From Algoriphagus sp. TR-M9 (GTDB lineage Bacteria; Bacteroidota; Bacteroidia; Cytophagales; Cyclobacteriaceae): a stretch of 64,000 bases of DNA. The DNA lies in the NCBI RefSeq assembly GCF_027594545.1, contig NZ_CP115160.1:3295001-3359000 (forward strand). The letters are read 5' to 3'. This document shows, in pieces, positions 55,295 through 63,810 of this stretch. How positions within the stretch are numbered: the first letter of the stretch is position 1; every line of letters starts with the position of its first letter. The notes below the pieces were generated by a model. It was given only the letters and a program-made list of their open reading frames with translations, did no database searches and was not told the origin of the DNA. Made by a program: the position numbers and the translations under genes.

Positions 55295-57985
55295 TTATAA
55301 TTTAAAATTGTATGAGATTGACGGGAAAGCACTGCCTAGCACAGAAAGCTGGAATGCATTTCCTCTTTGAGTGAAATAAACGGAGAAGGGATTTCTCCTG
55401 CCGTAAACGTTATAAATGGAAAACACCCATTCGCCATCGATAAACTTCTCCTTTTTCAGTCCACTTTGTAAAGTGAAGGATAGGTCAAGTCTATGGTAAT
55501 CCGGAACGCGGTATTGATTTCTGTCACTGTAATTCAAAACAGAAAGGATGTCCTCGTATTGGAATTTAGAAACCGGTACGGTAATCGGTCTTCCTGTAGA
55601 ATAAGCGAAGTTTAAGTTCATGGCAAACCTTCTGCTTAACTTGTAATTCATCACTACCGAAAGGTCATGCGGCTTATCGTAATTAGCCGGATAAAAACTA
55701 CCTCCATTGATCTTCTCCTCTTCGAATAGAGATTCATCAAACTTCCTCAAACTGCGGGAAAAGGTATATCCTACCCAGCCCGTTAGTTTACCTCTGTTTT
55801 TCCTGATCAAAAATTCGGCTCCGTAAGCTCTTCCTACACCTTGGATCAAGTCTGCATCCAGGGTTTCATTGAGTAGAATGTTGGCTGCATTTTTATAATC
55901 TACCACATTTTGTATGTCCTTATAGTACCCTTCTAGTGATATTTCAAACAAATTGTCTTTCCAGTTTTTGAAAAAACCCAAGGTGTACTGATCTGCGATA
56001 GAAGGGGAAAGATTATATCCAGACGACTTCCAATAGTTCACCGGCGAAATAGCCGCTGTATTTGAAATCAAATGTATGTATTGATTAGTCCGGTAATAAC
56101 TCAATTTCACAGAACTGGAAGGAGTGGCCAACCAACGCAAAGAAGCTCTTGGCTCTATACCCATGTATGATTTTGCCACCTCATTATTGTTGAAATTCAG
56201 GGTATCCGTAATAGATGCTGTGGTTTTTGGCTGATTTGGGTCAAATTTGAAATAGCTTCCCCCCAAAGCCAGGTAATTGGAAACCCGTAATCCATAGACT
56301 AAAGAAAGTCGCGGCGAGATTTCAAATTCATCATTGGCATAAATGGCACTTTCCAGCGCGTTTTCTCTAGGAATTACTACTTGCTCAGAAGTGGAGTTTT
56401 CTGCTCCTGGAGTGAAATCCCCATTATTAAATTCATAGTATAGAGAGCTGATTCCAAAATCCAAGTTATGGGAGCGACCAAGCTCATAGGAGAAATCAAT
56501 TTTCCCCTGATAATTCAAAATACCGGATCTATAGTCGAAATCGTAGCTTTCTTGGGTGTTGTTTATGTTGCTTTGAAAATCACTGGCTACGACCTGAGTC
56601 TGCATCAAAAACTTGTTGCTGAATCGGTGATCCCACTTCACAATACCCAGTTTGGTTTTCCAGACATAAGCCGTATCCGACGCAAATTCAAAATTATCAT
56701 CACTCAGATACCCTGAGAAGGATAGTACATTGTTATCATCAATGTTATGATTAACCTTAAAATTGACGTCATAAAAACCTGCTGCACTTTGGTAAAGGTC
56801 TGGGTCTTTCATCCGCTTGAGCATCCAGTTAGGATAAGCAGTACGACCCGAAAGCAGAAATGAAGTCTTGTCCTTTTTCAATGGTCCTTCTACTAAAAGC
56901 CTGGATGAGATCAAGCCAATCCCGCCTTGCACATCCATTTTTTGAGCGTTACCATTACGGAGATTTACATTTAAAACGGATGAAACCCTTCCTCCATAAT
57001 TGGCCGGGCCGCCTCCTTTGTAGAGTTCTACATCCCGGATCAGGTCAGAATTGAATGCACCGAAAAAGCCAAAAAGGTGTGAACTGTTATAAACAATCGC
57101 CCCATCCATCATTACCAGGTTTTGACCTGGGTCTCCCCCACGCACGTTGAACCCCGAAGTACCTTCACCTACAGAGCTTACTCCCGGTAGGGAAATCAAG
57201 CTTTTCACAGGATCTACTTCTCCCATAAAGGTGGGCAGGCTTTTGATCACAGCAATATCCAGAATTTCTCTTCCAGCTATCTTTTCAGAAACGGTGACTT
57301 CTTGGCTCCGGGCAGAGATGGTAACCTCTTCCAGTTTTAGAGTTTCATTAAAAAGCTCTACATCCAATTCCCCTGAATTGATCAGCTGTACAGGTATGGA
57401 TTGGGGTTCATAGCCGGCATATTGAACTAGAAACTTGTATTTCCCGGGAACCAGCGACAGCTCATAGTTGCCATCCAAATCGGTGACCACTCCTTCGGAG
57501 CTATCTACTACTTGGATACTAGCGCCGATTAATGGTTCATTCTCCCCGGCGTCTTTGATTTGTCCACTCAGGGTTACAGGTAGGTTTGAGTTTTCAGGCT
57601 TCCCTGTACCAATGATCTGATAGTCATTCAGCTGGGCATCATCCTCTTCCCATTGCTCGTACCGGTAGGCTTGCAGGCCTTCTTGGTTGACAATTACGAG
57701 CAAACCTTTATACGGAATCAAGCTAAATCCGTAATTTCTTAAGAGTTCTGATATGTTTTCAATGGCATTTTCACCTTGCTTTGCATTGACCAAAAAGGCA
57801 TCTATACCCCAATCTTCTTGGTAGAAAAAACGGGTTTGCGAAGTACTTTGAAGGTTTTTCAATACCTCAGGTAATGGAGCTTCAGAGTAATCACGATCAA
57901 AAAGTAGAGGTTGGTCAGTTTCCTGTGCTAAAAGGCAGGTAGAAAAAAGCAAGAAAAGGAATAATAGTGGTAGTGTTCTATTCAT
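55295..57985 (-). CDS. TonB-dependent receptor with N-terminal STN-like and carboxypeptidase-regulatory domains
   Basis: ATG at 57983-57985 gives the signal MNRTLPLLFLFLLFSTCLLAQ; a longer frame starting at 58030 lies across a terminator and is rejected. The 896-residue protein has an STN-like segment (about 25-100, PLPEVLKNLQSTSQTRFFYQ), a CarboxypepD_reg-like domain (about 140-215, GQIKDAGENEPLIGASIQVVDS), a plug (about 235-350, GFNVRGGDPGQNLVMMDGAIVYNSSHLFGFFGAFN) and a 22-strand-type barrel to the end (ISYNFKL). STN domains often serve transcriptional signalling through anti-sigma factors, but no FecR/FecI gene is beside it here. It leads the operon with the DUF4249 and plug-bearing genes. 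Confidence 0.9.
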   Translation of the reverse strand: MNRTLPLLFLFLLFSTCLLAQETDQPLLFDRDYSEAPLPEVLKNLQSTSQTRFFYQEDWGIDAFLVNAKQGENAIENISELLRNYGFSLIPYKGLLVIVNQEGLQAYRYEQWEEDDAQLNDYQIIGTGKPENSNLPVTLSGQIKDAGENEPLIGASIQVVDSSEGVVTDLDGNYELSLVPGKYKFLVQYAGYEPQSIPVQLINSGELDVELFNETLKLEEVTISARSQEVTVSEKIAGREILDIAVIKSLPTFMGEVDPVKSLISLPGVSSVGEGTSGFNVRGGDPGQNLVMMDGAIVYNSSHLFGFFGAFNSDLIRDVELYKGGGPANYGGRVSSVLNVNLRNGNAQKMDVQGGIGLISSRLLVEGPLKKDKTSFLLSGRTAYPNWMLKRMKDPDLYQSAAGFYDVNFKVNHNIDDNNVLSFSGYLSDDNFEFASDTAYVWKTKLGIVKWDHRFSNKFLMQTQVVASDFQSNINNTQESYDFDYRSGILNYQGKIDFSYELGRSHNLDFGISSLYYEFNNGDFTPGAENSTSEQVVIPRENALESAIYANDEFEISPRLSLVYGLRVSNYLALGGSYFKFDPNQPKTTASITDTLNFNNNEVAKSYMGIEPRASLRWLATPSSSVKLSYYRTNQYIHLISNTAAISPVNYWKSSGYNLSPSIADQYTLGFFKNWKDNLFEISLEGYYKDIQNVVDYKNAANILLNETLDADLIQGVGRAYGAEFLIRKNRGKLTGWVGYTFSRSLRKFDESLFEEEKINGGSFYPANYDKPHDLSVVMNYKLSRRFAMNLNFAYSTGRPITVPVSKFQYEDILSVLNYSDRNQYRVPDYHRLDLSFTLQSGLKKEKFIDGEWVFSIYNVYGRRNPFSVYFTQRGNAFQLSVLGSAFPSISYNFKL

Positions 57986-58000
57986 GTGGTATAAAGCATA

Positions 58001-58033
58001 AAAATGCCATCCACAAGTTGCAGATGGCATTTT
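58001..58033 (-). terminator. Terminator between the SusD gene and the next TonB receptor gene
   Basis: AAAATGCCATC (58001-58011) and GATGGCATTTT (58023-58033) are perfect inverted complements with an eleven-base loop, followed by T on the minus strand. It makes SusCD and the downstream receptor operon separate units. Confidence 0.8.
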
Positions 58034-58050
58034 AAAGTTTTTAGTTTTTG

Positions 58051-59517
58051 TTAGTCAACATCCCACCAAACCGGTGTATCTAAACCATCTGCACCTTGAC
58101 GAGCTACTACAGCTTCGTAATTGTCAGAGTTTAGATTCAGTTCGAATAGAGGATAAGCCTGTCTAACAGGGATTTCTTTACTGTCGTTCAGCGCATCTTC
58201 AGCTGGATCCAAGTGAGGATATCCAGTTCTTCTCCATTCAGCCCAAGCTTCATAACCATTCAGATATAGTGCAATCCACTTCTGGGTCAGGATTTGCTCC
58301 ATAGCCATAGATGAATCAAACTGTACCCAAGAGTTAGTGATGTAAGTGTCATACCCATCAGCTACTCCATATTGATCCAAAGAAGCTTCAATACCTTGGT
58401 AGTAAAGTGCCTCAGCATCTCCAGATATCCATCCTCTTTCTGCAGCTTCTGCCATAGAAAACAATACCTGAGCAGAAGTGAAGATGTAATCTCTAGCGTC
58501 CTGAGCTCTCAAGTTCTCATTTAAGAATGATACATCAGAGTTAGAAATCGCACCGGCCTTTGCCTCAGATAGACCATAAGGCATACCTACATACATCCCA
58601 CCGATATCGGTTGGATCTGCATATTCAGGAAGTCTAGGATCCATTGCTACGTCTAGCACACCACCATTTTCGGTAGTTTGCATTCTGTCCACTATGGTAT
58701 TGGCCACCGTGTAATCACGACGCGTCAAGAATCTCGCAAACCATGGACTCTGAAAAGCAGCTTCAGGTAAGTTTTGATAGTAAATATTCTCGCTATTATC
58801 CAAAGCAATCACTCCATCATTTACTGCAGAAGTAAATTCTGCTGCTGCGGTAGTAGGATCTACTTCTGACATTCTCAATGCCATTTTCATTCTAAGGGTA
58901 TTGGCGAATTTCTTCCACATATCCATGTTACCTCCGAACAGGATATCACCTTGAACCGGAGCTGTAGATGAAATATTTGCCTGAGCGGTCTTTAAAGTAG
59001 CCAAAATTCCAGCATACACTTCAGACTGCGGATCAAATGCAGGCTGACGGACTCCCTCACCTATATTCAATGCCTGAGAATAAGGAATATCTCCCCATCT
59101 GTCGGTAATGAAGCTGAAATAGTAGGACTGTAAGATTTGAGCTACAGCGATCTGGTTAGCATTAGAACCGTATAAAGAGGCTTCTACTTTAGTCTCCTCA
59201 TCCGTATTCATGGTGATGATATGCTCCAAATCCATCAAAATCCCACTATAATATCCACCATAGTCAAAAATGATTGTCTGGTAGTTATCAGCAGAAGTGT
59301 ACTGGGAATTAGCCAAATACTGAGAATACAGTTGTCCTTGAGTAGCTGAAACGGTACCACCCAAGCTAGTAAGACTATTAGTCAATAGAGAAGAAGGAAT
59401 AGCCTGAGTCGTCTGATTTGGGTTGACGTTGGTATCTCCAAAATCTCCTATGTCACAGGAAGCCACTCCAAGAGTAACCATCCCGATTAGTATATATTTT
59501 GAAATTGATTTTTTCAT
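58051..59517 (-). CDS. SusD/RagB-like outer-membrane lipoprotein (SusD_like_2 type)
   Basis: The 488-residue product has a lipoprotein signal with Cys21 (GVASCDIG). NVNPNQTTQAIPSSLLTNSLTSL and QLYSQYLANSQYTSADNYQ are typical of the SusD_like_2 subgroup, which lacks close similarity to starch-binding SusD. Tetratricopeptide-like helices fill the rest, with AEAAERGWISGDAEALYYQGIEASLDQYGV and WIALYLNGYEAWAEWRRTGYP, both conserved in the group. It covers the mouth of the SusC channel and binds the ligand; the ligand is unknown. It follows SusC by 11 bases. Confidence 0.93.
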   Translation of the reverse strand: MKKSISKYILIGMVTLGVASCDIGDFGDTNVNPNQTTQAIPSSLLTNSLTSLGGTVSATQGQLYSQYLANSQYTSADNYQTIIFDYGGYYSGILMDLEHIITMNTDEETKVEASLYGSNANQIAVAQILQSYYFSFITDRWGDIPYSQALNIGEGVRQPAFDPQSEVYAGILATLKTAQANISSTAPVQGDILFGGNMDMWKKFANTLRMKMALRMSEVDPTTAAAEFTSAVNDGVIALDNSENIYYQNLPEAAFQSPWFARFLTRRDYTVANTIVDRMQTTENGGVLDVAMDPRLPEYADPTDIGGMYVGMPYGLSEAKAGAISNSDVSFLNENLRAQDARDYIFTSAQVLFSMAEAAERGWISGDAEALYYQGIEASLDQYGVADGYDTYITNSWVQFDSSMAMEQILTQKWIALYLNGYEAWAEWRRTGYPHLDPAEDALNDSKEIPVRQAYPLFELNLNSDNYEAVVARQGADGLDTPVWWDVD

Positions 59518-59528
59518 GTTTCTTTTTT

Positions 59529-62500
59529 TTAGAATCCTAGACGAATGTCAAAACCTACAGAACGAGTTGCTGGCAACTGTCCTGAATCTACCCAAGCACC
59601 ATTGTTTCTTGAATTTCTGGTATCACCACTGATTTGTGATGGATCCAGTCCAGGAACGTTAGTTTTGATCAACCATGGGTTGTTTGCCACTACAGCTACC
59701 GCAGCTGTTCTGATGAAGTTAGTACGCTCAAGTAGAGACTGCGGAAGGTTATATCCGAATCTAACTTCACGTAGCTTCACATAGCTCGCGTCATAAACCC
59801 ATCTTTCGTGCGCTGCGAATAGCCCTTTCCAGTATTCTGAAGACTCCAAGTAAATGTCATTTTCAGTACCATCAGCAAATACACCATCAAATCTCAATCC
59901 ACCACCATCTGCTACTGGGTCTCGCTGAGGCACGCCTTTGTCATTGTTTCCTACAGTCATTTCACCTAAACCTGAATAAGCATTAAACATATTGGTAATG
60001 GAGTTAACTTTTCCTCCCATTTGCCAATCAATAGTGAAGCTCAATTCAAATCCTTTGTAAGTAACTCTGTTGAAGATACCTCCGGTATAATCAGGAAGTA
60101 CAGTACCCAAAACTTGGTTTTGCTCAGTCAATGGGAAGCCGTCTTCTCCGATCAAAACTCGACCTGCCTCGTCTCTTTGAAATTTTTCACCAATGATAGT
60201 ACCCCATTCTTCACCTACTTTTGCTCTGGCTGAGATAGAACCCCATCCACCGCCTACACGGTTACCAAGGAATCCATTCACCAACTGTATAGCATCAATA
60301 CCTGGATAGATTTCTTCAATCACGTTTCTACTTCTTGCAAAGTTGAAATTCACATCCCAGTTGAAATTCTGCGTCTGGATCGGAGTACCTCCGATAGTTG
60401 CATCCCAACCTTTTGTAAAGGTTTTACCTGCGTTGATAGTATAAGAAGAAATACCTGTAGTGCTTGGTACCTCAGTACTCAAGATCTCATTGGTATTGTC
60501 ATAATAGTAATAAGAGAAGTCTGTTCTGATTCTACCCTGAAGGAAAGCCAATTCTATACCTGCTTCCAATGCACCAGTAGTAGCTGCACGAAGATTCGGA
60601 TCTATCAAAGAATTTGGAAAGCCCATAGTTGGATTACCATTATAAGGAGTTCCCAAACCGAATGCAGGATCCAATTGATAAGGATTTAGCTCACCGCCCA
60701 CTTCTGCATAACCTGCTCTTAACTTACCGAATGACAGTACGTTCGTAGAAGGCAACAGTTCAGAGAAAATGAATGATGCAGAAACTGCAGGGTAAGTAAA
60801 TGCATTGCTTTCCTCTGGCAATACAGAGTCATAATCACGACGAATGGATCCGTCTACGAATACGATTTCTTTCCAGCCGAAACTTGCCTGGGCAAATAGA
60901 GAGTTTACTTGTCTCTGGCTGTAGTAGTTAGATGCATTTGGACGATCTACAGACGCACTAAGGTTATATAGATTTGGAACAGACAATCCACCTGCAGTAG
61001 ACATGCTGTTTTGGCTATACTCCTCATTTCTGATGTTACCACCAATCAAAGCAGATATGGAGAAATTCTCGGTCACTTTGTTATACTGGGCCAGGAATTC
61101 ATAGTTATCCTCAACCTCCTGATACTTACTCTGACCATAAGAATCAAGATCTAATGTTCCAGAAGCAATACGTCCATCTGAGAAATAAGATGTGAAGTAT
61201 CTACTAAGGTTAGCAGAAACAGATAGTCCATCAATAATCTCATAAGTCAAACCAAACTTACCACTGTAAGTGTCTTTGGTGCTTTCTGAGAAGTTTGCAT
61301 ACTGCTCAGTATAGGGACTATTCCAGTACAAAGGTCTGGAGTTTCTTGCGGAGTTGATGTTCCAGCTGGTGTATCTTCCATCTGGCATTTGATAATACTT
61401 TTTCAATAGATCCATATCCAATTGTCTCTGGAACCACTGATTAAAGTTTTGTCCAATACTACCTCCTTGATATCCTTCAGTCAAGTTACCAAATACGTTA
61501 GTTCTGTTATAGTTAGCCAAAGTATTCAATGTCAATCCTTTCGCCAATTCAACAGAGGCATTCAAGTTCAAGAAAGTCTTTTCCTGCTTGGTGTTAGGAA
61601 GCACACCGGTACGGTTTACATTTGACAAGGTAGCTGTGATATTATAACCATCTCCAGCTTTACTTACTGACAAACTGTTTTGTAGAGCCACACCAGTATT
61701 AAAGAAGTTCTTCACGTTATCTGGGTTTGGAGACCATGGTCTAGTCTGACCATAGGTATCAGTTCCAGGCGTAAATGCATCCCACTGGGCTACTTGCTGA
61801 CCTTCCATTCTTGGCCCCCAGCTTTCATCTGCATAGAATTCTGGGATCATTGCACCATCCAATCCAGCTAAAGCAGGATCGTCAGTGTCTGGGTTGAAAT
61901 TGAAAGTCTGGAATTCCTGAGAGTATCCTCCACCGTATTCATTCTGATAAGATGGCATTACAGATACATTCTCGAATGTAGTCGTATTGTTGAAATCAAT
62001 ATTCAATCTACCAGACTTCGCTTTCTTCATGGTGATCAAAATCACACCATCACGAGCACGGGAACCGTAAAGAGCTGATGCATTTGCACCTTTCAAAACG
62101 TTGATAGACTGAACGTTATCCATGTTAATGGTAGCAGGATCTGCGGTAGGAATACCATCCACTACATATAATGGAGAGTTTGAACCGAAGCCTCTTACAC
62201 CACGGATACGAACAGCAGCTTCACCGAACTTAGCTCCAGAACCAGAGATAACCTGTACACCCGATACTTTACCGGCAAGCGCCTCGTTCAAGTTTGTTTC
62301 TCTAGCTACACGTAGATTGTCAGCGCCGACTTCCTGAGTTGCATAACCCAAAGTCTTTTTCTCACGCTCTACGTTCAAAGCCGTTACTACCACTTCGTTC
62401 AGTTGGGTTACATCTTCTGCCAACTCAGCGTCAATGGTTGATTGATTTCCAATCTGAATCTCTGTTGAGGTCATGCCTACAAAAGAGAATACCAAAACTC

Positions 62501-62702
62501 CTCCTGTACTTGGTACAGACAATTGATACTTACCGTCGATGTCGGTAATCGTTCCGTTCTGAGTTCCTTTCAAGATTACACTTACGCCTGGCAGGGTGGT
62601 TCCGTCCGTTGCAGACGTAACCGTACCTTCTATTGTACGGTTTTGGGCCCAAGCCAATCCTGTAAGAACCATCAAGAAAGAAAATAGTAAAATTTTCTTC
62701 AT
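59529..62702 (-). CDS. SusC/RagA-family TonB-linked outer-membrane protein
   Basis: The 1057-residue product has a signal peptide (MKKILLFSFLMVLTGLAWAQ), a CarboxypepD_reg-like domain (about 22-95, GTVTSATDGTTLPGVSVILKG), a plug domain (about 115-225, GVQVISGSGAKFGEAAVRIRGVRGFGSNSPLYVVDGIP and KGANASALYGSRARDGVILI, read in parts) and a long barrel ending DIRLGF with C-terminal phenylalanine. It imports large nutrients with SusD, powered by TonB/ExbBD. Neither glycoside hydrolases nor peptidases sit beside it, so the substrate cannot be guessed. It has a near-ideal promoter at 62772-62802. Confidence 0.95.
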   Translation of the reverse strand: MKKILLFSFLMVLTGLAWAQNRTIEGTVTSATDGTTLPGVSVILKGTQNGTITDIDGKYQLSVPSTGGVLVFSFVGMTSTEIQIGNQSTIDAELAEDVTQLNEVVVTALNVEREKKTLGYATQEVGADNLRVARETNLNEALAGKVSGVQVISGSGAKFGEAAVRIRGVRGFGSNSPLYVVDGIPTADPATINMDNVQSINVLKGANASALYGSRARDGVILITMKKAKSGRLNIDFNNTTTFENVSVMPSYQNEYGGGYSQEFQTFNFNPDTDDPALAGLDGAMIPEFYADESWGPRMEGQQVAQWDAFTPGTDTYGQTRPWSPNPDNVKNFFNTGVALQNSLSVSKAGDGYNITATLSNVNRTGVLPNTKQEKTFLNLNASVELAKGLTLNTLANYNRTNVFGNLTEGYQGGSIGQNFNQWFQRQLDMDLLKKYYQMPDGRYTSWNINSARNSRPLYWNSPYTEQYANFSESTKDTYSGKFGLTYEIIDGLSVSANLSRYFTSYFSDGRIASGTLDLDSYGQSKYQEVEDNYEFLAQYNKVTENFSISALIGGNIRNEEYSQNSMSTAGGLSVPNLYNLSASVDRPNASNYYSQRQVNSLFAQASFGWKEIVFVDGSIRRDYDSVLPEESNAFTYPAVSASFIFSELLPSTNVLSFGKLRAGYAEVGGELNPYQLDPAFGLGTPYNGNPTMGFPNSLIDPNLRAATTGALEAGIELAFLQGRIRTDFSYYYYDNTNEILSTEVPSTTGISSYTINAGKTFTKGWDATIGGTPIQTQNFNWDVNFNFARSRNVIEEIYPGIDAIQLVNGFLGNRVGGGWGSISARAKVGEEWGTIIGEKFQRDEAGRVLIGEDGFPLTEQNQVLGTVLPDYTGGIFNRVTYKGFELSFTIDWQMGGKVNSITNMFNAYSGLGEMTVGNNDKGVPQRDPVADGGGLRFDGVFADGTENDIYLESSEYWKGLFAAHERWVYDASYVKLREVRFGYNLPQSLLERTNFIRTAAVAVVANNPWLIKTNVPGLDPSQISGDTRNSRNNGAWVDSGQLPATRSVGFDIRLGF

Positions 62703-62740
62703 AAAGGTTTTGTTTAATTTGGTGTGATTAAATGATTAAG

Positions 62741-62758
62741 TGAAACGTTAATGTTTCA
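62741..62758 (-). promoter_or_regulatory. Imperfect palindrome in the SusC leader
   Basis: TGAAAC-GTTAAT-GTTTCA is an 18-base near-perfect palindrome between the predicted transcription start and the SusC ATG at 62702. It may be an operator or a small leader stem. Confidence 0.35.
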
Positions 62759-62771
62759 TAATCGTACAGGG

Positions 62772-62802
62772 CAAATATATATATTTTCATAAAGCGGACA
62801 AA
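62772..62802 (-). promoter_or_regulatory. SusC promoter with ideal Bacteroidota -33/-7 spacing
   Basis: On the minus strand TTTG (62802-62799) is followed after exactly 19 bases by TATATTTG (62779-62772), matching the Bacteroides-type sigma-factor consensus TTTG-N19-TAnnTTTG. Transcription would start near 62765, giving a leader of about 60 bases. Confidence 0.75.
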
Positions 62803-62810
62803 TTTTGTCC
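62796..62810. promoter_or_regulatory. Perfect palindrome over the SusC -33 element
   Basis: GGACAAA-T-TTTGTCC is a perfect 15-base palindrome that covers the -33 TTTG. The position fits a repressor operator, or an activator site. No regulator gene is adjacent. Confidence 0.5.
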
Positions 62811-63124
62811 AATGCTTCAAAACCCCTCTATTTGGTAAAAAGAACAATTCACAGACAGATATCTAAAGAAATCAACCCTATTACCTCTAATTTTTTCAAT
62901 AAAAACCAAAATCTCTTCAAAATTATAAACTGATTCCCAAAAATTCAGATTTTTCATCTAAACAAGATTTGTTGCATTATTCAATAAAATTTCCAATTAT
63001 TTTTTCCGTGCCAAAAATTCCCCACCCCGCACAATTATTTACATTAACATAACATTCTACATACAATATAATTTATTCATTATATTTTATTATTTTGAAA
63101 CTATAGTCACATCATACTAAAACC
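62811..63124 (+). other. Very AT-rich intergenic stretch
   Basis: About 310 bases between the SusC promoter and the tandem repeat, with long A and T runs and no ORF of coding character. No DnaA-box-like TTATNCACA cluster was seen, so an origin call is not supported although dnaA is nearby. Confidence 0.4.
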
Positions 63125-63355
63125 ATGAAATCGAGCATGTCGGAAGCGACACACAGGGGGATAATTATCTCCCAGGCGAGATTCCATCCCGTTTCCTTCG
63201 TCACGGGACAGGTTATGGCCTTTAAAAGACAAATTATAATCATATGAAATCAAGCATGACCCGAAGCGACACACAGAGGGATGATTATAATTCATGCGAA
63301 GATTCCATCCCGAGGTATCGGGACAGGTATTGACCTTAAAAAAAATTATAAACAC
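63125..63355 (+). repeat. Tandem pair of about 115-base repeat units ahead of the 63356 gene
   Basis: Unit 1 (63125-63243, 119 bases) and unit 2 (63244-63355, 112 bases) share ATGAAATC-AGCATG, GAAGCGACACACAG, GATTCCATCCCG, CGGGACAGGT and AAATTATAA in the same order. The ATGAAA of the 63356 gene begins where a third unit would start. Each unit carries two short hairpins: one after the CACACAG and one of the TCCCG/CGGGA type, with different loops. Short ORFs in the two units are in different frames because of an indel, so coding is unlikely. Confidence 0.75.
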
Positions 63356-63772
63356 ATGAAAAAGCCCATCAAAACTTGCTCACAATTGCTTGAGGACTAT
63401 AGTCTGGCCTTGGAAGACCTAACAGTCTACTCCCAACGATCCAAAAACACCAAATTATCCGAATCACAATCCAGGGAATTGATCAGCAGCTTTGAAAAAA
63501 CCCACGAGCTGGCGCTCTCCATTTTTACGGCTTTCTTCAAACCTTACAAAAAAGAACCATTCTCCGGATCCAGAGATCTTACCGTCGAAGCTTTTCATGC
63601 AGACCTGATAGACGACGGTCAAGCCTGGCTGGAAATGATCATCGATAGGATCAAGTACAACCCGCTCTACGAAATTGACACCCAAGAAAAGTTTCTGGAA
63701 AACATCAATAAGAAATATGTGAGATTACTTCAGCGGTTTGAGGACACCATGGCGAAAAAATTGGACACCTAG
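63356..63772 (+). CDS. Hypothetical helical protein next to dnaA
   Basis: ATG at 63356 is preferred; the frame is open to 63281, but that part lies in the tandem repeat. The 138-residue product has no signal peptide and is predicted to be all helical and charged (ICSQLLEDYSLALEDL-type and SRELISSFEKTHELALSIFTAFF-type segments, seen as CSQLLEDYSLALEDLTVYSQ and LISSFEKTHELALSIF; later WLEMIIDRIKYNPLYEID and FLENINKKYVRLLQRFEDTM). No family was recognised. It converges on dnaA with a 38-base gap and has its leader in the repeat region. Confidence 0.55.
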   Translation: MKKPIKTCSQLLEDYSLALEDLTVYSQRSKNTKLSESQSRELISSFEKTHELALSIFTAFFKPYKKEPFSGSRDLTVEAFHADLIDDGQAWLEMIIDRIKYNPLYEIDTQEKFLENINKKYVRLLQRFEDTMAKKLDT

Positions 63773-63810
63773 TTCCAAACCCCGCAAATCTAATAGAGTG
63801 CTACACCTTA

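Noticed and set aside
57986..58030. Upstream extension of the TonB receptor frame
   Set aside because: It crosses the SusD terminator hairpin and removes the clear signal peptide that begins at 57985.
62703..63124. AT-rich region near dnaA as a replication origin
   Set aside because: No cluster of DnaA-box-like sequences was seen, and only the 3' end of dnaA is present. GC-skew computation over a whole chromosome would be decisive.
63125..63333. Short peptides of 40 and 29 residues encoded in the repeat units
   Set aside because: The nucleotide sequence is conserved between units while the reading frame is not, so selection on a peptide is unlikely.
63107..63355. Minus-strand 82-codon open frame over the tandem repeat
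   Set aside because: It is the reverse face of the repeat; its apparent internal duplication follows from the DNA repeat and there is no signal, domain or promoter.
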